From Chlorops oryzae (Eukaryota; Arthropoda; Insecta; Diptera; Chloropidae): a stretch of 64,000 nt of DNA. Shown in pieces: positions 1 to 12,503 of the stretch. A model generated the notes under the pieces. The model was not told where the DNA came from and searched no databases. It saw only the letters and a list, made by a program, of their open reading frames with translations. Positions within the stretch are counted from its first letter, which is position 1. Every line of letters begins with the position of its first letter. Made by a program: the position numbers and the translations under genes. Location: positions 31,813,571 through 31,877,570 of the forward strand of contig CM035806.1 of NCBI GenBank assembly GCA_020466095.1. The letters run 5' to 3'.

Positions 1-344
1 TCATTTCGTGAGAAAACCTCATTCCATGGCCGAAGGTCAAAGGCAGATATAATTCAATTAAGTCAAAACTTTTTTAGAAAATTTAAAGTTATACAAAAAT
101 ACTAAAAGTTATAAAATATCAAAAAATCAAAAATTAAAAATTTGAAAAAAAAAATCCAATTAAAAAAAAATCCAATTAAAAAAAAATCCAATTAAAAATA
201 GTACAAATTAAGGTCAATGCAAAAATTTTTAAAATATATTACGATTATACTGTGACACATTTTGGAGGTTATCGAATGCAGGATTTTTGAAACAAAAACA
301 CATTGCAGCACTGATTACAAGTTATTTTCTCGTTTCTGAACCAT
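1..344. other. AT-rich DNA with a short 16-bp tandem repeat
   Basis: No gene is visible. At about 143-197 the word AAAAAAAAATCCAATT is repeated three times in tandem. The rest is low-complexity A/T sequence running into an interspersed repeat that starts near 345. Confidence 0.6.
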
Positions 345-835
345 TTGCGCCGGATGAGAAAATTTAAAGCATATTTAAAGGGTAATTTTGAGGTTTGGGG
401 AAAAAAATTTTCGACTTTGCACTGGCAAAACGGTACGAAGGAGCGCTCAGACGCAGTTAGTGCATAGGAATAAGTTGATCAGTTATAAATTTTCTATATC
501 CTAAATAAAAAATTTAAAAGAAAATCTCACCAGGTTGAGAGCTGCGGGGCCAGAAATGTTTCCAGCTACTAAATCGATTTTTGAGGATCAGTTATTACTA
601 CAACTATTTTGTTTGATTCTAGGCCTTAAACTTTGTCATAGATAGAAAAAAGAAATATTGAACGCGCTACCAGATAAAGCCATAGGTAAGTACACTACTT
701 AATTCTCGGCCACACTTTTTGAGCTCGTTTTAAAAATGAAATTTCGACCATCTGACTAAAGCAAATATAGAGAGTTGCTACATTCATAGATATGTTTCAG
801 AAAGTGCAGTGAATTTTTCATTTACATTTTATGTG
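345..835 (+). repeat. Interspersed repeat R1, copy 1 (3' half)
   Basis: This stretch aligns by eye with 54880-55385 in the same orientation. Shared words include GGAGCGCTCAGA, CTTTGTCATAGATA and GAAATATTGAAC, all in the same order. Only the second half of the longer copy at 54.6 kb is present. No terminal repeats or coding frame are preserved here. It is a dispersed repeat of unknown class, probably an old transposon fragment. Confidence 0.6.
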
Positions 836-2172
836 CTGCATAGTGTTATTTAAGACCCGACATAAACACTCATTTACTTCCTCCGAAGATTAAGAAATTA
901 CTCTTTCTGCTTCAACATTGATAATGAGACTTGTTCAAGGGTTAGATATTATTACACCTTATGTACAAGTATTATCTTAAATCAGTGGTCATGCGCTCAT
1001 TAGTCCTTGCTACTGAATTTATGAGGTTTAATGTGATTTTATTTGAATTTTGTATTTTTACTTTATTAATTTTTTTTATTTTTGGAAAGGTTTTTGACTC
1101 GTTTTTAATGGTTCTAAATACCATAATGCCCTCATCGCATTATTTAAACACATTTTTTCTACCTTTTTCCAAAGGATCCTTTCATTTTATTTCCCTTCTT
1201 CTTTAAATTCTGAGTGGTTTTAGGGGTTAGGGGTTTTACGAGTATTTTAAAGAACAATTACTTATCCACGCGTATTTCATTTCCACAAATATTTATGTCT
1301 AAGAACTCATATACGCAAGAAAAAAGCAGCAATCTCAACGCTCTTTGAAATTTCAGAATATCTTTTTCTTGAAACAATTGCAAGTTTTTTTTTATTTAAT
1401 TTTTTTATTTGCATTAACGAAGCGTCAAAGCTGAACGTTAAGGCTTTAATCCACAAAGCATTGTCTTTATCATTTAAAAAATCCTTTCGCACAAAATTAT
1501 TTTATATGTATTTTTTTGTGTATGTGTGGAAACTTGGGAAATTCGGTCAATTGAGAGAGTTCTCAAACGAGAAGGGAAAGGAAAAAATTTCAAAAACAAC
1601 AAAACCATTAGGAACGCCACGCGTTTTTCGTCAGAGATGTGTTCTTTGGATACACTGTTAGGACTGATTTAAAGAGACTTATTATTTAAGGATAAGCGTT
1701 TCGTAGCATGGCGATTGCAGTCTTTGAGCATGAATTAACATGAACGATTCTGTGACAATTAACATTATGAAATTCTCCCTTGGCTGAAAGAAAAAAACAA
1801 TGATTGTCTAGAAGCTTTTATCATTTGGATTGAAAAGTACAATTTTAATTACGATCATCACATCTTGTAGATGATCAGCCCATTTCCAAACTAATTTAAA
1901 GTTGGTGTTTTTTGATTTTTTTTGGTATTCGAACCTATGTTGATAGTTTAATAGTTCGTTAATGGATACTTTTTTTTTTCATTCTATCGAGTCATCATAT
2001 TACAAAAACAAAGTGCATATCGACTAATGGATTATCAAACTATCGACATAAGTGTTACTAATGTTTTATTCTCCAAAACTAACTACATCGAAAACTACTA
2101 AAGATCCTTGAACTTACAATTGAGGTGCCAAAAGGACTTTCTTTTGAAGTATTTTTAATTTCATACTTTTAA
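836..2172. other. AT-rich DNA without a recognisable gene
   Basis: Short open frames occur (for example 961-1206) but are low-complexity, hydrophobic and start in T-rich runs. No splice-site pair, RNA gene or inverted repeat was found. Confidence 0.5.
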
Positions 2173-2296
2173 CCCTAATGGACTCATTTGTCACCGCATA
2201 AGTTTAAACATTTTTATAGCAACGTAGTGATTATCAAATGCTTTAAGTCATCAATTTATTATGTGGGGAAAATTTCGTCTTTTATGCGGTAAAGGG
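2173..2296. mobile_element. Candidate small TTAA-type MITE
   Basis: The left side reads TTAA|CCCTAATGG and the right side GCGGTAAAGGG|ATAA. ACCGCATAA and TTATGCGGT lie inverted inside the ends. CCC-start termini at TTAA are the piggyBac pattern. The right target site carries one mismatch and the terminal repeats are interrupted, so this is tentative. It resembles the CCCTTTA ends found at 43 kb. Confidence 0.35.
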
Positions 2297-2826
2297 ATAA
2301 AAAAGAAGCTCCCAGTACAGCCATGCATATAAAATATTTTGTGAAATATGTCTAAACGTCATGTTAATTTTTCGTTTTAATTAAAAAACGACTTCTGCTT
2401 AGGGTCTCAAATAAGGGTTTATTGCCGCGAATCCACTTAGAGGGCGAATGAAAAAAAATTTCTGTTTTAATTAAAAACTTTTCGACACAAAAATAGGTCT
2501 TTTTTTTAAAGGAATTTATAGATAAAAAAGTTTTGCATAATCCAATCTTTTATAGGTACCTAAGTATGTAGATAGGGCCTTATATTGAAACAATTAGAAG
2601 ACGTGAAGGTTAAACTAAATTCCATAGCTTTTGATTGACGTGAAGAAATATCGTCACAACGCCGAATTTTTATTTCTAACACTCCCAATCGGGATTTATG
2701 TCTGCTACGGTCGGATAATAAAAAACAAAAAAAATTTTCGTACGCCATGAGTACCCTCCATATGGCGTGTAATACAAATAGTCAAAGCTCCGAATTGAAA
2801 GATTGAAAATTGAAAAAAAATGTTAA
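2297..2826. other. AT-rich spacer
   Basis: Nothing supportable was seen apart from homopolymer runs. Confidence 0.5.
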
Positions 2827-3129
2827 CCCTTTGATGCTCGAACGTCCTCTATATTTCTGTAGTTATTATAATAGAGTTATTTGTAATAGAGTTGAGTAAG
2901 CATGTTGAAAAAGTACAAATTTGTGCTTTTCGGAAGTGTATTCACTTTATAGAAATTGGTTATTTTGAGTAGAAATTCCTGTAACTTCTAGCAACTTGTT
3001 CAAAGAACTCTAGGACTTTTTTCTATTTGGAGCAAACTTATTGCAGCATCTACAATATAATTGTTCGAAATAAGTTGAAACTTCAAACTGGTTAAAAAAA
3101 ATTCGGATTAAAATTCGGGCATCAAAGGG
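2827..3129. mobile_element. piggyBac-type MITE (303 bp)
   Basis: Terminal inverted repeats CCCTTTGATGCTCGAA and TTCGGGCATCAAAGGG bound the block. TTAA sits immediately on the left (2823-2826) and TTCA on the right (3130-3133). A CCCTTTG start at a TTAA target site is the piggyBac signature; one target copy has since mutated. No transposase frame fits in this length, so it is non-autonomous. Confidence 0.65.
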
Positions 3130-3944
3130 TTCAAATACTTATAAAAAAGTAGAAGTGTACAAATGTAAGAATATCTCCAGAGCTGATCTGATTAAATCGA
3201 TTGAGATTGTTCTATTTGAAAATAAACACAAAAAAAGCTCTCAATTCTTTCAAGACGTTGAAGAAAAGCCAGCAGCCAAGAATGTTCCTGGAAATTTCTT
3301 ATTTATTTTCTTCTTTCTTTCAAGGTTCCCAAAAAGTGACGTAGAATAATTTGCATTTGATTCGAGAATCTCATTAAAAAGTTGAAGAGCTAAAAACAAA
3401 AAAGAAGGAAACAAAGTTCTTTATTCTTTAAGCAGCTTTTGTTTCTTCAAATCTCAACCAAAAAAAAAAAACAATTTCGGTGTTCATGGGAATTTTTTGC
3501 TGTCTTTTTTGTTCTCTAACAATCCCATCGCATTGCATTGCTCAAACGTCCTAACAAAGGTGTACTCTGCTCACTGTGACAATAGAAAGTATTACTTATT
3601 ACGCATATTCGGTAACCGAAATGTAAAGACATCATGGGTTTAAGTACTCGTTCCATATGAGACCATACCCAGCAAAAAATGATACTTGTTTGCACTCACA
3701 CATGTACAAAACATCATTCTACCGCTGGAAGCTGGATACGCGTATTAAAGTAATTTTAAACCCGTATCGATACGCGTATTCTCTCAGTCAAACGTATATG
3801 GGCGAATATAGATTTATACTTGTTTACCTTGTGTACTTATAGCAGCTCTCACACTCTCTCGAATAAAATCAAGACCAAAGCTGCCACTAAAATATGTACC
3901 TACTGTTGTAATGTTTTCAGTGAAAATTAAGGAAGAGCTACTAT
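3130..3944. other. AT-rich spacer
   Basis: No gene is supported. The inverted pair GATACGCGTATT (about 3734) and AATACGCGTATCG-like words (about 3768) form a weak local dyad. GAAGAGCTACTAT at 3932-3944 is the left target duplication of the next element. Confidence 0.45.
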
Positions 3945-4272
3945 TTTTAATTTTTTTTTTCTTTTCGGGCGAGGAGGTTAAAAATCCTTTCGGACTGATA
4001 GCGTCCGTGATTGCTAGGTGTATGGTGATTCCACTAAAAAAACATCGCCCTCTCTTCTAGTTGGGATTCCTACCCTGGAAACGCTGTGGCATTACTTCGG
4101 GGTAGGGCCCCAAAATTCGTCCCTACAATAAACCCGCGTCCGGGTCCCGCTTCATTCATTTATTTACCAGTCTGCATGATTTGACTGGGGCAATCGGCTA
4201 GCACCGCGACTCAGGAAAGGCGGGGCCGTCAAGCCCGTGACCCGTGCCATGGGGCGGGCCCCCTGCCTCAAA
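3945..4272 (-). mobile_element. Short GC-rich poly(A) retroelement, minus strand
   Basis: A block much richer in G+C than its surroundings is flanked by 13-bp near-identical direct repeats, GAAGAGCTACTAT (3932-3944) and GAAGAGCAACAAT (4273-4285). The left end is a T-rich run, that is, an A-rich tail on the minus strand. Tail plus target duplication identifies a target-primed retrotransposition product. The minus-strand body contains an AATAAA-like stretch about half-way and no long frame, so it is probably a 5'-truncated LINE 3' end or a SINE. Clade not recognised. Confidence 0.6.
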
Positions 4273-6166
4273 GAAGAGCAACAATACATTTATATAAAAT
4301 ATGTAGTTCTAAAGATTAAAAGGCAAATGTGCTGCATTTTTAGTTCTCTCTTAAATCAAAGTTATTTATTTACGTTATTATGAGAAAATTTTAATTCTGA
4401 TTTTTTTCATACCTTATTTCTATTATTCGGTAATCGGCTGAATACTTCAACCATCGATTATTCGTGACATCACTACACTCAAATCTTTTTAGAAAATCTC
4501 GTACATTTTTTTATCTTCTTTTTTATTGATCATTTAATACGGCTGCACAAACATCATTTTCAAAGCTACGAATTGCGTTGATTCCCACTTGTCCGCAAAG
4601 GGTTTCCACTGCCGAGTAGAAAAAAAAAAAGAAAAAAGAAAATCCAAAGCCAAAGGCAATTGCTATTAAAAGCGTTCAAAATTGTTCTGAAAGCTGTTGG
4701 CAGAAGATACGCTTCTGGTTTTTGTTTGAACGTGAACCTGATAGCTCACTTTATCATTGTCAGAGTCATTTGGCGTTTTCATCATTGCTTTCTATTTATA
4801 TTACATTTTTTCTTTGTTTGAATTTTTTCACTTTCAGTTGAATTTTATCAACAATTTTATGTGTATGTGGGTGTGTATATATATATATTATATTTATACA
4901 TTATACATCTTAGCGCTTCAACAAATCTGTACTCAATTTTCCATCATTTCCAGCTTTACAGTTGTTGAGCATCACCAGAGATTTCTTGATTAAGTTTTTG
5001 ATATTTTTTTTTTTTTGTACTTTAATGGAGAATTCTTATTTGATTAGTTCATTGAAATGAGAGCTTGAAGTTAATCACACCAATTAAAATTATTTCAAAA
5101 GCACAGTACGAATCAATTTCCTTCTAGGAAAGAAAACTACTTTTTTATGAGAATTTTGCAGCGCAATAGAATAGTATTTTACTTCTGTGTTCATGAGGAT
5201 GATGCCCGGTTCTTTTTATATCACCAGCCAGAATTGATTGCCGCGGCACATTAATTGCGGGCCCCACTGGGCTATAGTAAAGTATTTTATGTTAATTTAT
5301 TTTTGACGTTTCAAAGTTTAAGTTGACAAACTCTTGGGATCAGAGTCTCCAACTCGATCTAAGAACTTCGAAAGTTTAAATTTTGTAATACTTTCTTCTA
5401 GTCTTCATGCCAGCTTAACTCAATCAAATACCTTTGCTATATTTGAATTAAAAAAAAAAGCATTTTCATATACATACAATTAATAAAGCAGATCTAAGTT
5501 CTCCTGAAGACTATCATTTTGAAAGCTAAAGTCTTCGAAAAGTTTAAACTCGGTTGAAGACTATGATCCTTAACACTAAAGTATGGGTAGCGTATAAAAA
5601 ATCCGGGTGATTGATATGTTTGTTTGGATTAAATTTTCAAATATTTGTGTGGAAAGTGAAATTTTTAGCTAAAATCTTAAACTGCTATTAGAAGCACTCA
5701 AAAATATGTTTTAAAAAAAATTTAATCACATTACTGCAGTACATAATGGCACCTTTAACTTTGAAAATTTTATTTATTTATTTATTTTTTTTTTCTTTGT
5801 TGTATGAGAGAAAGAGCGCGTTGTGCTCACAAAGTTTTCAGAGTGAAATATTGAAAGTGCAACTTTCATCTAGGAAGCAGCACAATGGAATGCAATGAAT
5901 CTTTTTTTCTTCCTTAAATAAATTTATTTTCCAGTATGAGGATTGATGACGACTTAGGAGCATAGTTTTTCGGGAATCAAAATTTCAAATGAAATATTAC
6001 CCAGCCAACGTTGGAAGTGCCCAGTTGTGTCAACAAGAAGATTGTAATCATTTCAGTAAATCTTTCGACACAAACGTTAAAGAGGCAAATCTTCTTGCAG
6101 AAGGCATTTGAATGTTTTAAGGAAAAAGTTCAATCTTCATTGCAAAAGTTTTCTTTTTCAATTTCC
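4273..6166. other. AT-rich DNA, no gene recognised
   Basis: Holds an AT dinucleotide tract near 4878-4905, several A and T homopolymers, and a small GC-richer patch at about 5203-5275 with a GGGCCC core. No exon or RNA gene was supportable. Confidence 0.45.
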
Positions 6167-6343
6167 TTGACTTCATTCTTGTGTCATATCATAATCGTGA
6201 AAGACTAGTTCAATCTTCAGTTCGCAAAGTCGAAGTTTTCTAGTTATTCAAGCAACATGCAAATCGCAGTTGACTTCACTCTTGTTGACGCATATCATAA
6301 TCGTGAAAGACTATTAACGTAATTCGCAACAAGTCGAAGTTTT
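6167..6343 (+). repeat. Direct duplication of a ~75-bp segment
   Basis: Segments 6167-6240 and 6270-6343 match closely in the same orientation, sharing CATATCATAATCGTGAAAG and AGTCGAAGTTTT, and lie about 103 bp apart. This looks like a local sequence duplication; no function is apparent. Confidence 0.65.
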
Positions 6344-7958
6344 TTTTTTTCAGCCACAATAACAACGTTCTCGCATTGGGACTTAAAAGAAAAAAGTCTT
6401 GCATTGACATAGTTTCTCATACGAAAGACAATAGAATAAAATGACTTGAGAATGACGCAAAACCAAAGAGAAACAAAAATATCAGAAATAACATTTGAAC
6501 AACATAAGAAGTTACAGCATAACATGGTACACGGGCGTATACGTAATGTAAATTATTTTTTACGACGTGGTGTGCTATTACTACGAGTATTCCAGCAATG
6601 GTGAATCAGATTCACTCATAAAGATCAATGAGTTACGTGAGGAGAATCCTCTTGAATAAGATAAACTTTTTAACACTTTTCTGCAGTGTTATAGATTCCC
6701 AATAGCCAACCAAAAAAAAAAAAAAAAAATCCTCTGGATTATGTAGATAGTTAATATGGTTGCAAGGAGTTAACCAAATGTATTTTTGCCGCTCTTCTGC
6801 TTACTATTGCATAGCTTTTCTGTATGAAATATTAAATTGTTAAACACATTTTCACAACAACAAAAAATCTCTCGAAAACTCGCATGATTTGAAAATGCAA
6901 CCTAAAAGAAAAGAATATCTCCAGGTGTTGGTCGAATTGAATTGAAAATAATGGTTTACATAATAAAATATTTTTGAGTGCATTTGTAAGAAACAATATT
7001 ACCAAACATATTTAAACAAATTGTAAAATGATAATAAAAAAAAATATTGATAATTCCATTTTCGATATCGCAATTTAAAAAAAAAAAAAACTATATGGAG
7101 TGAACGGTGCCACTGCCAGAGCTGTGAGTTTATTTTACAGCTGTTTACATTGTTATTTTCAAAGATAGAAGTCTGTAAAATGTCATTCCATTTATTGTTT
7201 CGTTTGACTGCATTTTACGGCAGGCAAAGAAACACCTAGAAAATTTAAATTTACTTTGACCGGTTCAGGAATTCATTAAGAATGACATAAATTTATTAAA
7301 AAAAAAAAAATTTCCTTTCCACACTTCTCGGCAAATTATGAAAAATAAATTTTTTCAATTGCCAAAAATTGCATTTTTCACTGTAAGTGAAAAATGAGGG
7401 ACCCAAAGGCCCAAATAATTATTAAAAATATTAAAAAAATATTCAAAAGAAATCGCATATTTGTTCAAGAAATGCAAAATTTTGAGTTATATCGTTTCTG
7501 TGATTAATGTTCAATATAATTTAAACTGAATAAGTACCAAGGCCTTGTGCATCTTTCTTTCGAGAGCGAAAGACTCAAACTGTTGGTAATGAACAGCTAA
7601 CGTAACATGACAGGAGAAATATATATTTTAAACGAACTTGTGAGAATACTTATATTTATGGAATAATAGAGAGCATAAGAAAATCCGCGCAAAAATTCGC
7701 AAAAAAAAACAGCGTTCCTTGCCGTCTTGTGCACTCAGCAGCGGAAGCCGCATTGCAAAAGCTGCTTTCAAGATTAATTTTATTGCTCCTTCGACCGTCA
7801 ACACACAGCTCAGCCACAAACGCGGCTTGTCACGCATTACCATTTTAATTATTATATTTATTTTTATTAATTTATTTCTTTTTTCTTTTTAATTTTAGCC
7901 TTTTCCTTTTATTTTTACCCAGTCTTCACTCTGCGGAATTTGTTCTTTTTCTTCGAAA
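6344..7958. other. AT-rich DNA, no gene recognised
   Basis: Homopolymers and short frames only. The 71-codon minus-strand frame at 7628-7843 has no recognisable domain and lies in low-complexity surroundings. Confidence 0.45.
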
Positions 7959-7960
7959 TA

Positions 7961-9253
7961 ACAGGTTGGCTGATAAGTCCCCGGTATGACACATAGATGG
8001 CGTCGCTAGTATTAAATATATATTTTTTTTATATAGTGGCAACCTTCAAATGATTCGTGTCAAAATTTGACGTCTGTAAGTCAATTAGTTTGTGAGATAG
8101 AGCGTCTTTTGTGAAGCAACTTTTGTTATTGTGAAAAAAAATGGAAAAAAGGAATTTCGTGTTTTGATAAAATACTGTTTTCTGAAGGGAAAATATACAG
8201 TGGAAGCAAAAACTTGGCTTGATAATGAGTTTCCGGACTCTGCCCCAGGAAAATCAACAATAATTGATTGGTATGCAAAATTCAAGCGTGGTCAAATGAG
8301 CACGGAGGACGGTGAACGCAGTGGACGCCCGAAAGAGGTGGTTACCGACGAAAACATCAAAAAAATTCACAAAATGATTTTGAATGACCGTAAAATGGAG
8401 TTGATCAAGATAGCAGAGGCCTTAAAGATATCAAAGGAACGTGTTGGTCATATCATTCATCAATATTTGGATATGAAAAAGCTCTGTGCAAAATGGGTGC
8501 CGCGCGAGCTCACATTTGACCAAAAACAACAAAGTGTTGATGATTCTGAGCGGTGTTTGCAGCTGTTAACTCGCAATACACCCGAGTTTTTGCGTCGATA
8601 TGTGACAATGGATGAAACATGGCTCTATCACTACACTCCTGAGTCCAATCGACAGACGGCTGAGTGGACAGCGATCGGTGAACCGTCTCCGAAGCGTGGA
8701 AAGACTCAAAAGTCCGCTGGCAAAGTAATGGCCTCTGTTTTTTGGGATGGGCATGGAATTATTTTTATCGATTATCTTAAAAGGGAAAAACCATCAACAG
8801 TGACTATTATATGTCGTTATTGGAGCGTTTGAAGGTCCAAAATCGCGGCAAAACGGCCCCATATGAAGAAAAAAAAAGTGTTGTTCCACCAAGACAACGC
8901 ACCGTGCCACAAGTCATTGAGAACGATGGCAAAAATTCATGAATTAGGCTTCGAATTGCTTCCCCACCCACCGTATTCTAAAGATCTGGCCCCCAGCGAC
9001 TTTTTCTTGTTCTCAGACCTCAAAAGGATGCTCGCAGGGAAAAAATTTGGCTGCAATCAAGAGGTGATCGCCGAAACTGAGGCCTATTTTGAGGCAAAAC
9101 CGAAGGAGTACTACCAAAATGGTATCAAAAAATTGGAAGGTCGTTATAATCGTTGTATCGCTCTTGAAGGGAACTGTGTTGAATAATAAAAACGAATTTT
9201 GACAAAAAAATGTGTTTTTCTTTGTTAGACCGGGGACTTATCAGCCAACCTGT
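7961..9253 (+). mobile_element. Himar1-like mariner transposon (irritans subfamily)
   Basis: A complete 1293-bp element. It starts ACAGGTTGGCTGATAAGTCC and ends with the matching inverted repeat; the repeats are about 27-28 bp. The target dinucleotide TA is duplicated at 7959-7960 and 9254-9255. Termini, length and encoded transposase all match the irritans subfamily of mariner, typified by Himar1 of the horn fly. The transposase frame is broken (separate entry), so this copy should be immobile by itself, but its intact ends could in principle be acted on by transposase from elsewhere. Confidence 0.97.
8141..9186 (+). pseudogene. Mariner transposase, DD34D, disrupted by small indels
   Basis: Would encode the cut-and-paste transposase: an N-terminal helix-turn-helix DNA-binding half (for example the ERVGHIIHQY segment) and a DDE-type catalytic half. 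The catalytic aspartates fall in MDETW (codon 8611-8613), HQDNAPCH (8893-8895) and LAPSD (8998-9000), with 34 residues between the last two. The expected ATG at 8141 is out of frame with the body because an A-run appears one base short. A second one-base loss near 8780 leads to TGA at 8830-8832. A one-base gain near 8842 restores the original frame through to the stop at 9184-9186. The usually conserved YSPDLAP motif reads YSKDLAP. Divergence from Himar1 otherwise looks very low (recalled, not aligned). Confidence 0.93.
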
Positions 9254-9255
9254 TA

Positions 9256-11961
9256 GTTTCAAGTTGCCACAAGCTCTGTTCGAGCGACTCACAGATAGGT
9301 ATGTACAAGGTGAAAAATATATTAATACCTATACATAAATCCAGGCCTTCCTCACGCAGAGAATTATTATGCAGCATAGTAATTTATATAAGAAGGACGA
9401 GCACACACCGTTGTCTCTTAGCTTTTAGCGTTGACTATGAAATTATTATGAGGGCACAGGGTTTTCTAATTATCGTATTCAAAGTAAAAACAAAACAAAA
9501 AATGAAATTCTCTTGAAGGGTATGTCTATTGTGCAAAGTGAAACTGTTACTGTTTCGAGATCATTACCTTATTGCATTTTATATATGAGCAGGAGTTAAT
9601 TTCAAGAAGACTCGAAGCTAAATCCGTAATTTTGTTTTTTCTCCTTCTTTTTGTTTTGCATGCATGTTTTGCCCCAGAGTGGCTTCCATTCCGTCGTACA
9701 CAAGAGTTTGTGACAATCGGATTTCGCAGAGCATTATACCCTGGAGCTCATTAATGCAGCTACTTCAATTTAGTTGAACTTAAGATGGAAATCTGTAATA
9801 AAATCCAAACTAAGGAGAACTTTCGAGCATGATTAAAAGGGTGAAAACCTCGTCTACAGTTACTTATTTAAGAATTTGTTCTCTCTTATGAACGAGTGTT
9901 CTTAGTTTTTTTGCTAGAAGAGTTTTGAGTTTAAAGCATTTTAAGAGCTAAAAACGATTTCAAATCAATTCTTTTTCTACATATCACAAAATCGGCATGA
10001 CTCGCATTTCTCGAACAAATATCCGACTTCTTTCGATGCCTGAAAAAAGTAATTTTTCTTATTATTTCTTATTAACTTCTGTGTCAGTCAATATAAATTT
10101 GGTGTTGGTTTTCCTGCTGAAAAATCCAGTCAACCATGAAAAAATTTATTTAAAATAAATTTCCCTTTCAATAGTGTCTGTTGTGTGATTAATATTCGGT
10201 ATGATCTTAGGTGCGTTAAAATAAAAAACAAAAAACTTTCCACCATAGTCTCGTATAGAATTTTCATGATCATATAAAGACCACAAAACAAAAAAAAAAA
10301 AATTAACCTAATACGTATAGAATATACAAAATAAAGCGATTGAAATAAAAGTGAAAATTCCGAACCGTTTTATAACTTAAATAAGCTAGTGTATATTTGA
10401 AAAGCGAAACGAAGAAAAAGTGTGATGCGAACAAAGGTTCCCGCCGACGCATCGGATCTTAACCTTTTGATGCGACAACCAATAAAATATGTGATTAGAA
10501 TTTACCAGAACACTTTGGCAATAAAAAAAAACCTGCCTTGCTACACCGATTTTTTTGGCGAATGTACTACCCCATCCATCGCCTTGATTTTTTGTTTTTT
10601 TTTTTAACCCCTATTTTTAATGTACCTCTCGTCATTGTGTCGAGCTTAACACATCCTTTCTCTTTGTGTGTATTTTTACTTATTTTATTGCCCCAAAATT
10701 GATGAAGGCATTAACTAAGTGAAAAGGTTAAAGTTCACTGATGACCCAAGTGTTCGTTATTTTTATTTTTATATTTTTTTGTGTGTTTGTGTGTTCTCGT
10801 TAGCAGATATCAGCTGGTGTTCTCAGGAGTATTGTTTAACATTTTTGTTAATATGTCTACTGTCGCTTGGAGAGAGAAAAATGGGGAAAACGTGCACAAT
10901 TGGGACCACGAAACTTTCATCTTTTCACAGCAACCAATAAATTACTGAATAGAAAACGAGCACAAAATGATTCAAGGCGACCTTAAAAAAAGGAAACTGA
11001 TTAAATCACTTCTTCTTCTTATTACATAACGCTGCCAAAAAAAAAAAAAAAAAAAAAAAACAATCACAGTCTATTAATGTAAGACAATCCACGAAGCAAT
11101 TTAGATTTTAACACATTCGAAAGAAAAAAAATATTTCCTTAATTAATGTCAAAATGCGTGGTCTTATTAGGAGAAGGGCTCGAGTGTGAAAATAATTCAT
11201 TTTTCTTAGTAAGTAATTTAAAATGTCAAATGTTTTGCTTTTGAATTTCAATTCCAACACCGGTAAAATTACATACATACTGGTATGGAAATACGTACGT
11301 GCAATGGTATAAAATCATTGGAAGTGAATTTGCCTTCCAAAGACATTCGTCCTTTCCTCTGTAAAAGCTGTTTTCAATTTAAAAGGACTAGCAATATGTA
11401 GACATCCAAGGTGAATTGAAATTCCAAGGCACCTTCAGGCGGTTTTTTTTTTCTTTCTTCAAAGTATATTTGCTATGAAAGCCAGTTCTTTCTTATGTCA
11501 CAATTTACTCGTACCTATAAAATTAGAAGGGATATCAATTTCTTCAAAGGAATACAATACGTTGAAAAATTTGTCGTGCTTTTTATACGGATTTTTGTTT
11601 TGCATAACATTAACATGGTTTGCCGTTTTTTTTTTTATATATATATACCATAATAACATATATATGTATTTTTTTGTATCTTTTATGAAGAAACTTTGCC
11701 TTGTCTTTGTGGTAGTGCTAAATTAAAACCACAATAAGATGCGTGCCTATTCAAATCATTTAATCATCCGCAAGATTTATTCATTTAACGTAGCTCAACA
11801 TAAATTGATCGAATTTACAGCGCAATCAATTAGGCAGTGGTGGAGGGAGTATGTAATAGCTTCAAAAGCCTAGAATTATGCTGATTTAGGTAATTTATTA
11901 AGTGTAGGCATCGAAGTCTAATTCGGAAATAAGTCATTCTAAGATTTGAACATATAAATAT
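9256..11961. other. AT-rich DNA, no gene recognised
   Basis: Contains an A22 run near 11039-11060 and T-rich pseudo-frames (10422-10607, 11475-11726) without domain content. No terminal repeats or exon pairs were identified. Confidence 0.45.
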
Positions 11962-12503
11962 TCGGGTGTCCCAAAATAAATTTGATAAAATTAAAATTTC
12001 AAATTTAAGCCTGGAAGTATGCAACGATTTTTTGTTATACTGTTTTCGAAAGGATAATGGGACGTAACTTTTAAACTATAAGAGTAAAATGCTTATTTCC
12101 TTTAACAAATTACAAAGGAATTCGCATTCTTTGAAATCGTGAATCATTACTTTAAACCATATTGATATAATGCTGTGATGCCCAATTTTGATAACAAAAA
12201 ATTCTATTAAAGACGCCTTAATAGCGTATAAAGTTAGTATATTTTGTAGTTTATGTAAATGAGAACAAAGATTGGATACTTTTCCACCGAATAGTACATA
12301 AAAATCCTGAAAAACATTGCTCATAAAGCAGCAAACAACAAACATTTGGAAAAACGTGGCGTTTTTAGAAAAATCCACTTAGCGCAACCTCTAAACCTTT
12401 TGCGAAAAATCTGAAAAAATTCTCAAAAATACTTTGACCCATAAGCTTTCGGAAACCTTACGTTCACCTATAAAATTCGAAAAAAAAAATGGGAGACCCA
12501 CAT
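11962..12503 (-). mobile_element. GGGTGTCCC-ended DNA element, copy A
   Basis: The left end reads CGGGTGTCCCAAAATAAATT and the right end AATGGGAGACCCA, a decayed inverted repeat. The interior matches, inverted, the element at 28793-29275 at very high identity over about 430 bp. The subterminal segment near the right end (AATCTGAAAAAATTCT) is also shared with the arms of the palindrome at 26306-28514. A 100-codon frame (12076-12378 minus) is preserved in both copies, but nearly all differences between copies change amino acids, so it is not a conserved gene. Related TAGGG-ended members carry 8-bp duplications, suggesting a hAT-like class. Confidence 0.6.

Noticed and set aside
12076..12378. 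100-codon frame shared with 28846-29193 as a possible conserved small protein
   Set aside because: The two copies differ at about six bases in the frame and nearly all of these change amino acids, so there is no sign of purifying selection; the match reflects a shared transposon.
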